From: Ectocarpus siliculosus
Lineage: Eukaryota > Sar > Phaeophyceae > Ectocarpales > Ectocarpaceae
NCBI GenBank assembly: GCA_000310025.1
Contig: FN648499.1
Coordinates: 115,731 to 179,730, forward strand
Direction of reading: 5' to 3'
Length of the DNA stretch: 64,000 bases
Part shown: positions 1-10,660 of the stretch, piece by piece
How positions within the stretch are numbered: the stretch's first letter is position 1
Layout of the letters: each line of letters begins with the position of its first letter
Made by a program: the position numbers and the translations under genes
The notes under the pieces: generated by a model
Databases searched by the model: none
The model's input: only the letters and a program-made list of their open reading frames with translations
Told to the model about the DNA's origin: nothing

Positions 1-1790
1 TACCCACTGTTGTGCGATTGTGTCTGATGAGTGTGAGGGGAACTACCACCGTCGGAACGGCGATTCCCAGCGTGGTTTCGCTGAGAGGACGAAGAGGAAG
101 AGCGCTGGTGGCGTCTACCCTGATTGTTTGGGCGGTTGTCCGCACTTTTTTGTCGAAAAGACCGCATACGGCCTTGCCAACGTCTAAAAGCAGCAGAATC
201 GTCATTGAGGAGACCCAACTCGGGGTTCAACAACCCACTAGAATTCGTGAACGGTGCAACGCATTGCTTCATGGAATGGTCTTCACCCGAGCAGTTCAGA
301 CAGCGATTCCTGTTTTCGTGGAAGGCTTGCGAACGAGCCTCTTGTGTCAACAAAGGAGTCCACAAAAAAGGATCCTCCGTGTTGCGAAAGCTAGAAGTGA
401 GAGCGTATACATCAGACCAATCGGCTAGCGAAGCAGGCGAAGAATTATAGTTGCGTGTGAAAGGGTCAGCATCGTGCGATTGTACCGGCAAAACTACAGG
501 GTTCTGAGCGGAACCTGGTGCCCACTGGCCCGAAGGCGCGGGGGCGCGGTGTTGGGACCGCCGAGGCTGCGAGGAGCCACGCGTCGAAGACAACGAAAAA
601 TAAGATGAACCGCCGATAGCCGGGGTTTTATTTGTCGCTAGAGGCGCGAACGCCTCCCACATATCCGCAATCGACGCAAAGGGAGCGACGGCCGTGGCCA
701 GAGCACCCGGGTACAAAATCGGAGACAAACTCGGGAATTGCTTGCAGACCGAATGCCGCACTATTTCTAGCACCATGGATACGCTAGGGGCCAAAGTACG
801 CTCAGAGCCAGTCACAGACGAAACCATCAAAAGAAAAGCACGAAGGTAACCCGCGAAAGAAGTACCATCTGCTACTCCAAATTGTTGTAGCCTCAAAAAA
901 GACTCTTGACGGTCGCCGACATCAAATTGCTCCGCAAGATGACGCAACAGCAACTGAAAAGCTTCTGGTCCGGTGGCGCCACCGTCCAAGCTTCTCTTCA
1001 CCTGCTGAAAGTAATCAGCAATGGAAAGGACAAGATCGGCAGTAGAGGGCTTGTCAGGGGTGATCGCACCCGAAAGTTTCTTTTCGAGAGGCCGTTCCCA
1101 TCCAGGCACGTAATCAGTACTGTCCAACCCTTCGCTTTGGTCATCACACAGCAACAATATGTCGGACAAGGCCGTTCGTGTTGTGCGGATGAGCTGTTGG
1201 TAGCCGTCCCCAGGCAACAAAGTTGAAGGGAAGGGCATGGTAGCGACATTTCCAACTTTTTTCAAGTTCAGAGTGATGTACGCCCGTTGGACAGTAACTA
1301 CGTGAGCCTTGCGAACTGCCGAAGCAGCCGCATCTACTGTGGCTTGGCGAGCATGTGCGATGTTGGAAGAAAGTGGCAAGACACTATCATCCGAAACGAC
1401 AGGGGGTGCAGCAGCTGCAACCGAAGGAGCAGCAGGCGGAACACGATCCCAAGACGGTACAACATGATGAACATCTTGTACGGGCACAAAAGTCGAAGGG
1501 GGGGTGGGGTTTGAGAACCCGGGGTGGTGTGCGATTCCTGAGCCTACAGCATAATCAGCGGTAGAAAAAACAGGAGGTGCAACAGTTTCCGAAGAAACGG
1601 GGGGGGCCGAAGCCGGTGGCATGTTCGAAAACGCAACACGAGTTTCCGAAGAAACGGGGGGGGCCGAAGCCGGAAGGTTCGAAAACGCAACACGAGTTTC
1701 TGAAGAAACGGGGGGGGCCGAAGCCGGAGGGACAAAATCATCACGCAAAAAGAAACGAGCACCCGAAGTCGCGTCCATAAGAGACGGAAC
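1..1790 (-). CDS. Gag C-terminal half of E1 copy 1 (partial)
   Basis: This minus-strand frame corresponds to the 674-residue gag ORF of the full element (47570-49594). It contains the same zinc knuckle of CX2CX4HX4C form near 240-330. The frame appears open to the window edge, so the 3' end is missing. Differences from the other copy seen by eye include substitutions, a 3-bp in-frame deletion near 85 and a 6-bp deletion in the 57-bp repeat near 1670. All three G8 tracts in the repeat (1590-1720) have the in-frame length, unlike the full copy. The family role would be capsid/nucleocapsid assembly. Confidence 0.6.
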
Positions 1791-2051
1791 TACTTGCCTT
1801 TGGCGGCCCGACTTGCGGGACAAGCTGGTGTCCGAGCCCGGCCCGGTCCTACTCTTGTTCTTGGAGCCACGAGCGCCATCCCCGCCACGCTGGCCACCTT
1901 TCTCTCCCGGCTACCACCCACCGAAGAGGACGAAGGCGCCGGGGGTCGACGCGATGCTCCGGCCGAGCTCCAGCCCGACTCCTCTCCCGAGCTACCAGGA
2001 CCACTCTCCCGACTCGGTTGCGCCTGCTTGACACGACCCGGCGCCGGCTGC

Positions 2052-2949
2052 GTGGGTAGAAGCGGAGCTAAAGGGATTGGGCAAATACACCTACAGCAGT
2101 CGAGACCGCAGGAACAGGCACATTAGCAGCCGAAACTGCACGTGTAGTCGAAACTACTGAAGCTAAAGCATAGGAGGCAAACGAAATGGCCTGTGTGGGC
2201 GAAACCACGGGATCAAATGCAGTATAATCAACCGAAAGAGCTGTGGTAGACGAGGCTACTGTGGGGAGTGTACCAGAGGCAATCGAAATCGCCCGTGTAG
2301 TCGAAACTACTGGAACAGTGGGTGGTGATGCGGCGGAATCTGCAAGCGGTGATGTCACTGAAGCAGATGCACGACGGTCACGAAGCCGTTGAGCGCGAGC
2401 CGCTGCTTGTACACGATCGCTACGAGAAGAAAAAGGGGGAATCGCCGACTGGACAAGCGTGGTACTACAGGGCCAGCAACACGGTCGAAACCGATGTCGG
2501 TCCCAAGAGCAGAGTGCTCAACGGTGGATGGGGCGAGAGGAAAATCCGAGTCGACATGTGGTTCACGCGGGAATTCAGAAAGCTCATCACCAGCAGCCGT
2601 CGAGACGGACTGCTGTTGTGCACCCAAAGGCACAGAGGCAGAAACCGAAGTTCCAGGTGTGGGTGCTGGCGGTTTGAGGACAGCACCCACGGGGTTAGCG
2701 TCGGCCGAAACCGGCGAGGCGAACCTCTCCCGAATGCGTTGAGCGCGAAGCTCTGACAAACGAGCGGCATCGGCAACAGGGTCAGCGGCACGAGCACGTC
2801 CGAAGACAGCAGCAGCTGTGTGGCCTGACGACCAGCTGCCGGGGACCCGAAGGTCGTTACGCGAGGCGGTGACACCGGCGAACGCGAACGTTCAGAATGC
2901 TCAGGGCTCGCCGAAGCGGAGTCCGATGAGCCGACGCTAGATTGAGACA
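2052..2949 (-). pseudogene. Gag N-terminal region of E1 copy 1, deleted and frameshifted
   Basis: This matches the serine/threonine/alanine-rich N-terminal part of the large gag ORF in the full element (49326-52724). The probable initiator ATG is on the minus strand near 2949 (MSQSSVGSSDS). A missing base near 2795 breaks the frame, and about 1.9 kb encoding the coiled-coil centre is absent. It cannot make the full protein. Confidence 0.7.
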
Positions 2950-3085
2950 TACCGATAAGCGAGGCAAAGCTAAGCTGTGGTTGGGACGAAAGCGCAAAAA
3001 ACTGCAGCAGCAGTCTAAAGCACCAAACCGCGCCAAGACACAACCAACTCAGACAACACCGTACGAATAAGCCGACAACGCCAAG

Positions 3086-3354
3086 TGTAGTGGTATGCAC
3101 GCGTGATGAAGTCTGGTTGACCCGTGAAGAAGAACTCACTTGTTGTTACTCTTGTAGAACAGCAGCAGCAGTAGCTGTTTGCCTTGGGTATCGGTAGGAA
3201 TGACACCGAGGGGCACAGGATCCTCTGCACAAGCAGGGGCTACTAGATCCTGTCCCCTGCTTTTTATCCTTCCGCGGAGAGTTACATCTCTCCGCGCCTT
3301 CTAGAAGGAACCAAGCTCTTCTATGTTCCGTCTACACATCTGAATCCTATAACA
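3086..3354 (-). repeat. 5' LTR of E1 copy 1
   Basis: This 269-bp sequence starts TG and ends CA. It matches the two 268-bp LTRs at 39001-39268 and 52861-53128 apart from an extra T near 3178 and one substitution. It contains a perfect 9-bp hairpin (CGCGGAGAG, loop TTACAT) at 3273-3296, probably part of the transcribed R/poly(A) region. The flanking base pairs to the right belong to repeat R1. Confidence 0.9.
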
Positions 3355-3910
3355 AAAAGCTGATCTCGAGCTATAGTGCACATCTCGTGGCGCCTCGAGT
3401 ATGGTTCGGTGTGGAATCGCAAATCACGAGCCGTCCCCGAGTTTGAGCAGCTTCCGCCTCCTGTGGCCGGCAAGAGTCGGCGTTGACTGTTCCTTGCCTG
3501 TTTCGCCATGGAAACGGCCGGTTGAACAGCGAAAGAGGGTCCTGCGTGCTGCGCGCCATTTTTTTATTTTTGCGTTTGTTCTTGAGTGACCATTGTACAC
3601 ATGCGGCTGCTGCTGCGCTGCTATTATGCTCGGAGTGTGCTGCAACGGTCGTACGGTGATCGTAGTAAGGTTTGATAACAGTCTGCTCGTTCGTATAGCG
3701 GTAGCGGTGCGCATCTATGGCGACGGCAAGCGCATTGAGATATTAGTTCGTCCGTCGTGCTTCAGTCTGCACAGATATTATTGTCGTGTTCTTCTTTGTT
3801 GCCACTTCATACCAGAAAAGAAAGAAAGTCTCCACCAACTTCAAGCAGTATCTATCTCCACAGCAGTTCGGAATATGAAAGTTTGTTGTCGAAGACGGAA
3901 TAAACTGTAG
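3355..3910. repeat. Dispersed repeat R1, copy 1 (uninterrupted)
   Basis: This stretch matches the two halves of an R1 copy (38829-39000 and 53129-53516) that is split by the full-length E1 element. It runs through the insertion point of that element near 3518-3525, so it shows the pre-insertion state. A more diverged third copy lies at about 54020-54220. No convincing ORF or terminal structure was found, so its nature is unknown. Confidence 0.75.
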
Positions 3911-4321
3911 CTTATTGTGCACGGAAGAATTCGGAACATCTCCAAGATCTACGGTTGTATTTGGGTTCTTGTTGTGCCGCCTCGGAGGCGTGTGGGTTGT
4001 GTTGTCTTGGTTTGGTTTTCTGGGGTCTTACAAAAAGAAAGGTCTCACGGAGTTCTCATTCTGCTGCCTCGCTGCTTCTGCACCAAGGGTTTGATTGACG
4101 CGTGTCTACTGGACCAAGGGCCACGTGTTGAGGAATGCACAGTGTGTAACACGCAGCCCGCGTCGGGGGGTCACGCGGGAAGGAGGGCAGCAGCTAGCTA
4201 CATCGAATTCTGGACCCGTAGCTAGCAGAAATTCGTAGCTTTTCGGGGGTTGATGATGATGGAACACGCTCGGCTGGAGCGACCAGCGGTGGAACTGCGA
4301 GGGGACTACTACCTACTCTGG
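3911..4321. other. No gene seen
   Basis: Unique-looking sequence with no convincing ORF, splice structure or repeat. Confidence 0.4.
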
Positions 4322-4800
4322 TGTTGAAATACAGTGCATTACTGCTGTAGGATGTGTGTATTATTGTAGAATAGATGCAGCTGTATGATTGCTGTATGCA
4401 ATGATACATACATGCGGTGTGATATGTGACGTTTGGTACAACGTAACATGTGTGACGAGTTCTAGCGAGGAGCTCACGAATGAATTGATGGTTGAGCAGA
4501 GGATTGCAATTGTAGCGAGATCACGAGGTGTTGCGAGCCCCACCGGGTTCACTCCCCAACTATCCCTCAACATTTCACCTCTGCAAGTACGCTGAAGAAG
4601 AAAGAAAGTACAAGTCCCAAAAACGGCATCTAGAAACAACATCGACTTCGGTCACTGTCTCAACAGACTTCGGTCTACACAGACTTCGGTCTGCACATCA
4701 CACAGACTACTGTCTGGAACTGCACATAGGCTTAACCGCCTGCAGACACGACCCTTGGGTACAGGGCACCTCGACACGACACATTTCTACATGGATAGCA
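4322..4800 (+). repeat. Possible 5' LTR of copia A
   Basis: The stretch starts TGTTGAAATACAG, like many copia LTRs, and ends CA at 4800. A tRNA-primer-like TGG begins at 4808. It lies upstream of the copia A leader and gag. No matching 3' LTR was found after 9640, where the element is broken, so the boundaries are a guess. It contains a cluster of short hairpins at 4644-4693. Confidence 0.25.
4644..4693. repeat. Three tandem TTCG-loop hairpins
   Basis: Three copies of a GAC-TTCG-GTC core occur within 50 bp, at 4644-4653, 4665-4676 and 4680-4693. The last is a perfect 5-bp stem (CAGAC/GTCTG) closed by a TTCG tetraloop, a very stable RNA loop. Confidence 0.7.
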
Positions 4801-4807
4801 CGCTAAC

Positions 4808-4823
4808 TGGTGTCTGAAGAAGC
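4808..4823 (+). promoter_or_regulatory. Candidate primer-binding site of copia A
   Basis: TGGTGTCTGAAGAAGC begins with the TGG expected opposite a tRNA CCA end and follows the possible LTR. The primer tRNA was not identified. Confidence 0.25.
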
Positions 4824-5786
4824 AACGAGGCCTCGGCAGAACAAGACCTTCGTCGAAGCAGCGGACCAGCGAGGACTGAAGACCGCCGACAACATCAGCA
4901 GAGGAGATAAGATAGTACGCCCAGTGGCAGCAGGGATCGCTACCCTACTGCGCTGAACAAGCACCCCCGGGAGTGGGCTGGAGACTGCTCGGCGGAATAC
5001 AAGTCTAACAACTGTGTTCACGCTAGACGAAGACTTGAAGCAGCAAGCACCGGACGGGCGTTGAGGGCCCTCACCCCGTGACCGGTAAGTCATAGGCCAG
5101 CGGGAGCGTGATCATTTCACCCCGTACACGACGGACGTCAGGAAAGTCCTGCCGTGAGTATCGGCTCTGTGTAGTGGCAACCTCTCCGCTGACAAAACTT
5201 AAATTGTTGCGCCGAGATAAGGTCACGCGGCAGGCAGGTATGCCACCAAACCGAGTCTATAGCCTGTACACTATACACTCGGGTGAGCGGTAATCCCTAC
5301 GGGCAGTAAAGCGGCGGGGGTGGAGCGAGCGCGATTCCCAACCGGTGTAATCGAGAACTGTGGTCGGTGCAATTTGAGTCCTGATCCGGCTAAATTCACA
5401 CGACGTCTCGGTGGAATTGGTGACGCTGATCCCGTCACAACCACGCGAGAACCCCATCGGTAGAAGAAGATCTCCAATCGGCGCGGGTCTAGGCCCTGAC
5501 AGAGTAGACAGCGCGGCTGCGGACCACCCTACGTTAATAAGGAGCTACTGTAGGTGCTGGGCAACAAATTTCCTTCATCGAGAGCAGCAGGAGTCACTGC
5601 ATCTACAGAGAAAGGAGGAGCTGCATCATCAGCAGCAGAAGGATATTCAGCCAAGACTAGAGATAAGTCTTATCATCAACCATCAAGGTCTCACCGAGTG
5701 GGTTGCCGGCACACATACGCATCTCAGGAAGTAAGCCGTTAAGCCGAAGAACTCAGCAGTCACACTACGCACGGAAAGCTGCAGTT
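4824..5786 (+). other. Copia A untranslated leader, first part
   Basis: About 960 bp between the candidate primer site and the leader tandem repeat. ORFs here are short and look like chance. It includes a small CAG-rich stretch near 5580-5640. Confidence 0.3.
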
Positions 5787-6145
5787 GGAATTTTCCCCCG
5801 AACCCTGAAGTTTAAGCTGGTGGATTGGCGAGCGCTTCACAAAAGGGTTGCGCGAGAAAGAAGGGACTGTACGACATTTCCCCGGACCCTGAAGAGAGCT
5901 GGAAACTTGTGCAGCACTTCACAATAGGGTCGCGGTGGAAGACAAGAACTGTTCGAGACACGAAAAGGAGCAGTTCGACGTCATTGGAATTTCCCCGAAC
6001 CCTGAAGGCAAGCTGGTAACGTGGACAGCACTTCGACAAATAGGGTGTCGCTGGAAAATATCGAGAGAGCTGTTCGAAAAGAAATTTCCCCGAACCCTGA
6101 AGGAAGCTGGTAACTTGGACAGCACTTCGACAAATACGGTGTCGC
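5787..6145 (+). repeat. Imperfect tandem repeat in copia A leader
   Basis: Four degenerate copies of a roughly 90-110-bp unit. Each carries a TTTCCCCGAACCCTGAAG-type core (near 5790, 5878, 5990 and 6090) followed by AGCTGGTAAC and CAGCACTTCGACAAATA-like words. The last two copies are most alike. Confidence 0.75.
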
Positions 6146-6323
6146 TGGAATACGAACCGAGCTCGAACGACGACAAGTACGCCACTCTGAGCACCGGAGG
6201 TCGCGCGGAAACAAAAATTGTGCCAGGTTTGGCCACCTGCATCAGCATTTCAAGTCGACATTACAACGAAGAGTACAGTTCTGGAAAAGGAAGCCTCAAC
6301 ATCTGAGCAAGGAGCCTCAACAT

Positions 6324-7360
6324 TTGAGCAAGGAATTTGACGGAGAAACAATTCAAGGGAATTGGAAAAGGAGAAACTACTGGAAGGACAGCCTCGGCAT
6401 CAGCACCTGGCACCAGTACCCACAAGGATCGACCATGGTCCACGACAGCAAACACTTCCAACTGCTGAGGAGCCTGCATAAGTTCAGCGGCAGGGATACG
6501 GAGTATCCAGAGTGGAAGTACACGACGAGGAGGACTTTGGCCTTGTATCGGCCCAACATCAACAAACTACTAGGGGAGAACTGGCGCCCTACTCCTATCT
6601 ATGAAATACACGACGAAAATGATGACGGTGATCAAGATGATGGAGATGAAGATGGTGGAGACCAGGAACATGATGATGACGAAGACACTGGAGACCGTGA
6701 TGACCAAGACTCTGCTATACCAAGGAGCTCTACAGCAGCTGCGTTCAGCGGAATCAGCATCTGTGGAAGCTCGAGAAAAGGCGGCACTCGCCCGCAAAGT
6801 GCTTACTGATTGATGCTGACGAAGAACAGAACACCATCACACGAGCGATGAAATACGCATCGGATACTGCTGAACGACTCGCTGTTCAAGCTGAGACCAT
6901 CGTTCGTCTGTTCAAGGAGCAACTACCTCGGAAGCGTTTTTCGCAAGGCCCACAGGAATCACGAACGAGACGAACAGCTCTACGGTCATCATCATCAATC
7001 GGACGTTCCCGTTCTATCGTGAACCAGCAAGAGCTGGACGATTTTGAGGACGCTGATTCTCAACTATTCAATATCCTCTATCAGGTATTGATTGGGCCAG
7101 CTAAATATGTGTTATGGAGACACGCTCCTGTGGATGAATCGAGTGGAAACGGACTAGCTGTTTTGAAGGAGCTGGAATCTAAATTTCAGCCTGCCGATGA
7201 ACACCGGCGGAGAAACCTGGAACGAGAATTGGAATCAGCTACCATGCGAACTGGTACTGATCCAGACATACATATTCATCACCCATGTCTGGCATCTCGC
7301 GGAGCAACTTCGCTTCATCGGAGGGACAGTCACCGATGAGAAACTTGGGGACATCATACT
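6324..7360 (+). pseudogene. Copia A Gag, N-terminal part (frameshifted)
   Basis: Two ORFs in different frames (6324-6809 and 6848-7339) together resemble a copia Gag. The second carries the helical core, with a Trp-containing segment and a LAVLKELESKF-like stretch of the UBN2/Retrotran_gag type. The frame then moves to the ORF starting at 7197. The first ORF has an Asp/Glu-rich stretch near 6620-6710. At least two frameshifts make this non-functional as written. Confidence 0.6.
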
Positions 7361-9050
7361 ACAAGGACTGCCAGCAGAGTACCACCTGAGTCGTTACCAT
7401 GCTAGTTCGAGGAATGAGTACAACGATCTGGCAGACATCACTCAAACGGCGCGGAACATGTGGTACAACCGAAACCGTAAAGATGGCGCCATCACGTCAT
7501 TCAAGGATAGGAGGAGTTCCGCTCGTGACGCGTGGTATTCAGCCATAACGGAAGCACCTCGTCAGTCAAGACGCCGAGATGGAGGTTATTCGACGCCTCC
7601 ATACAACAGAGATGCGGTGGAATGCTACAACTGCCACCGTTCGGGGCATGTTCAACGGAACTGTCCGGAGCTGTATTCAGGGAGTGGCCGAGCTCCTACA
7701 CGGAACTACAGCAGCAGCGGCGGAAACAGGCGAAATGGATATTATTTTCAACAGCGATCTCGGAATAACAATGGGCTTCGAGGATCCAACAACGGTTATC
7801 AGCAGCGATCGAGATCAAGCCGACCTGTACGACAAGTGAGAGACCGTCCTACGCAACGGCGGCAACAACAAAAGCAACGGAAGTGGTGTTCGTTGCACAA
7901 CACCCACTTGCATGCCGATTCAGAGTGTCGTGCCCAACAACAAGATGGTATGGGCACACGACATGCATCAACAGGACGAGAAGGGCCGATAACGGAAGAA
8001 AGACAAGGGACGAGACAGGCTAACCATGTTCGCCACCAAGTCCAAGACAGGGATGGTACATGGACCTTCAATCCAAGATTGTACAACGGTGATCATCGGA
8101 CTATCGACAGAGCTACAACAGCTCATGAGGAGACGAGGGGGTCTGCTCACAACCGGAATGTCCGAACTACGTCGCAACCAACTGAAGAAACAGTGATTGA
8201 AGGTTATAATGGGAACCTTGGATACCCATGCGTCAGCCGCATGGAGATGGCAGCACAACGAGCTGCTTATGTGGAATTCGATCAAGGAAATTTTAATTTA
8301 CTGGTGGATAGTGGAGCATCGGGCCACTACTTGGACAGCGACCTGTTACCGGATCTGGAAAACATTTTGGATGACTTCACGTACATCACTACGCCAACGA
8401 AGATCATTGGTGCTGGAGGAATTGAGCTTGAAGGGATCAGTGAAGGCATCATCAACGTTTTCGCCACGGATGAAGAAGGAAACGACAGGAGAGTGCGGTT
8501 CAAGTGCACAGTGGTTCCAGGGCTAGGGCAGCACCTGTTCTCTACTGGAACAGCTCAGAAGAAAGGTGCGAATACGATCATGTCAGATCAACCTCGAATC
8601 GAGTTGCCGAGTAGGTCGAGAGATGGATCAAGAATCGCCCTGGTGTTACGAGAAGTGGGGACGCTGTATTTCGTGGATGTGCGACTTGACACAAGCCAAC
8701 GTGAACGGAGACAGAGGATTCACGAGGAAAATATGAACACGTACGAGAAAGCATATATTGCTGCCCCACACGCGGAGCCATACAATCTTTGGCATCGGCG
8801 TTTGGCGCATTGCCACAAGGGCATCATTGAGGCAGCAGCGCGCATTAAAGAAACTGGAGTTAAGCTCACGGACAACTTGGACCCGTGTGAGACCTGCAAA
8901 CTTCAGAAGAGCACCCAAAGGAAGCACCCCAAAACGGCACAGCACACTGCCGTTCAACCATGTCAACGGGTGTACACGGATGGATCTGCTGGGACCAATT
9001 TCGCCACCTGCAAAGGGCGGATTCAACTGTGTCAGCAAATTCACGGATGA
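7197..9050 (+). CDS. Copia A Gag-protease-integrase (N-terminal) ORF, 617 aa
   Basis: A Ty1/copia polyprotein fragment in the usual order. It has the end of the Gag core, then a zinc knuckle CYNCHRSGHVQRNC (residues about 143-156). A second metal-binding-like motif follows, CSLHNTHLHADSEC, of CX2HX4HX4C form. The retropepsin-like active site VDSGASGHY is at residues about 370-378. Next come the GAG-pre-integrase motif LWHRRLAHCHKG and the CX2C pair CETC. The ORF leaves the integrase frame near 8990, where the continuation lies in another frame (8758-9630). Confidence 0.8.
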   Translation: MNTGGETWNENWNQLPCELVLIQTYIFITHVWHLAEQLRFIGGTVTDEKLGDIILQGLPAEYHLSRYHASSRNEYNDLADITQTARNMWYNRNRKDGAITSFKDRRSSARDAWYSAITEAPRQSRRRDGGYSTPPYNRDAVECYNCHRSGHVQRNCPELYSGSGRAPTRNYSSSGGNRRNGYYFQQRSRNNNGLRGSNNGYQQRSRSSRPVRQVRDRPTQRRQQQKQRKWCSLHNTHLHADSECRAQQQDGMGTRHASTGREGPITEERQGTRQANHVRHQVQDRDGTWTFNPRLYNGDHRTIDRATTAHEETRGSAHNRNVRTTSQPTEETVIEGYNGNLGYPCVSRMEMAAQRAAYVEFDQGNFNLLVDSGASGHYLDSDLLPDLENILDDFTYITTPTKIIGAGGIELEGISEGIINVFATDEEGNDRRVRFKCTVVPGLGQHLFSTGTAQKKGANTIMSDQPRIELPSRSRDGSRIALVLREVGTLYFVDVRLDTSQRERRQRIHEENMNTYEKAYIAAPHAEPYNLWHRRLAHCHKGIIEAAARIKETGVKLTDNLDPCETCKLQKSTQRKHPKTAQHTAVQPCQRVYTDGSAGTNFATCKGRIQLCQQIHG

Positions 9051-9630
9051 ATATTCCAGAATGAATATGGTGTACCTGATAAGGACCAAGGACGAAGCCA
9101 TCGACACGCTGGAACGATTTACTGGCGACATCGTCATACCGAATGGTTTTCGACTGGAGCTGCTTCGGAGTGACTGTGGAGGAGAGTACACAGCTGAGTA
9201 CTACAAGAAGTTCTGCAAAACAATTGGAATCGTCCAAGAATTTACGGCACCGGCAACACCGCAACAAAATGGGATAAGCGAGCGTGCTGGACGGACGCTC
9301 AGGAACATCGTTCGATGTTTAATGCAAGGCGGACAACTACCGGAGCATGTATGGGGCGAGTTGTGCTGCACGGCGGTACACATCACGAATCGCCTGACGC
9401 ATGTACATCTGAACAACGAGACGCCTTACTACACCGGATGTTTGGAAAAAAAGCTTCTCTACGACATCTACGGGTTATCGGATAGTCAGCGTTCGTACAC
9501 GTCGAAACGTACAAGTCTAAGCTTGCAAATCGAGCTTGCCCCGGAATACTGGTTGGGTACAGCCCCAACAGCAACGCTTATCGGATTTATAATCCGCATA
9601 CCAAGCGCATCGTTCCATCGAGAAACGTGA
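8758..9630 (+). pseudogene. Copia A integrase catalytic core
   Basis: From about residue 75 this frame holds the integrase core that continues the upstream ORF after a frameshift near 8990. The first Asp is in RMDLLGPI, the second in RSDCGGEY, and the Glu in QNGISERAGRT, giving the DDE triad of retroviral integrases. The final part is degraded. No reverse transcriptase or RNase H follows, so the element is truncated at about 9640 and could not move on its own. Confidence 0.8.
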
Positions 9631-9832
9631 CTTTCATCGAACCAATGGACGCGGCCATGCCGCCGGTCATACCGACCATTGAGGAACTACATTACGCGAC
9701 TACGAACCGGAAACGATATAAACACTATATTGGCGAAATGGAGAGTAGGGAGATACACTCTTTCAATTGTGTATCGTTGGACATCGATCATTATGACAAG
9801 CTGCAGGGGGAAACATGCGGCAGAGGGCGTTG

Positions 9833-9868
<36 letters not shown>

Positions 9869-10078
9869 GCAGCTGCAGCAGAGTTGTCTCCCGATCTGCG
9901 AAGTCGAATACACGCAGCCATCTACATACGGAAGATGATCGGAGGATGTGATTTATCACCACACCTTGAGAGTATACACGTTGTACAGAGAGAAACTGAA
10001 TTGTCTCTCTCCTCCTCGTATCCAAAGCTGGTGGTTTACACTGGCACAACCCATAAGCACAAAGCTGTGCCAGAGACA
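9630..10078. repeat. CA and CAG microsatellites after copia A remnant
   Basis: A (AC)n run at about 9833-9846 leads straight into a (CAG)n run to about 9873. The rest, up to the copia B target site, shows no gene. Confidence 0.7.
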
Positions 10079-10083
10079 AAACG
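10079..10083. repeat. Target-site duplication of copia B (left)
   Basis: AAACG, repeated at 17154-17158 directly outside the right LTR. Five bp is the usual length for copia insertions. Confidence 0.8.
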
Positions 10084-10414
10084 TGATCGATAATTCGGGT
10101 GGCTCAGTTCTTTGTGTTGGGAGTGTAGAGCAGCTGGGCCATGACGGGCCGTGGTAGGGTAGGGACGTATAGGAAAACGTGTTGTAAAACGTATAATGGT
10201 CATCGGGGGCGTGCTTCAGCTCGTCAATCGGTCACGGCATGGAGTCACGGGTCACGCTCATCACGCTCAAAGTACCTAACGAATGTCCATGATTCTCCAC
10301 CATTGCATCACACTCCCAAGGAATATATGAAGAAACTTCCTGTTCCTCCGCACTCGTCACTACATCAATACGTAAGATATCACCCACCATGCTATGCCAC
10401 GAGTATATCTTATA
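10084..10414 (-). repeat. 3' LTR of copia B
   Basis: A 331-bp sequence matched by an equal-length copy at 16823-17153, with only a handful of differences seen by eye. On the minus strand it follows a G-rich polypurine tract (AGCAGGGGGGC, plus-strand 10415-10425). The plus-strand ends are TG and TA rather than TG and CA. Confidence 0.85.
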
Positions 10415-10660
10415 GCCCCCCTGCTCGTATGCATCACCATGCACCGGCAAAATATCAATATTACCCTCACCGTTACCACCATCTCCAAAACAAGAAAAAC
10501 TCCTCAAAGACAATCAAGAAAAATTCCAACACAACCAATACTCCTCCAAAATGACCAAGAAAAAATATACCAACACAACCAAAACTCCTACGACCTTCAC
10601 CAGACTCTCTCTTTCTGTTGTCCAATCTCGTCTTTCTCTTTCTCCCTCCACTACAGAATA

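Larger units (their letters stand above)
1..3354 (-). mobile_element. Ty3/gypsy element E1, 5' part (truncated by window edge)
   Basis: This is the 5' end of a minus-strand LTR retrotransposon. It is nearly identical to the matching parts of 47769-53128 in the full-length E1 copy. It carries one LTR at its right end and runs off the left edge of the window inside gag. Compared with the full copy it lacks about 1.9 kb of gag: the sequence near 2051 jumps from the equivalent of 49885 to that of 51782. It also lacks about 40 bp near 2451. A one-base deletion near 2795 shifts the start of gag. It is therefore a deletion derivative of the same family. Confidence 0.9.

Noticed and set aside
9833-9873. 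CAG/CA run as a coding poly-Gln tract
   Set aside because: It lies outside any supported ORF, after the copia A breakpoint.
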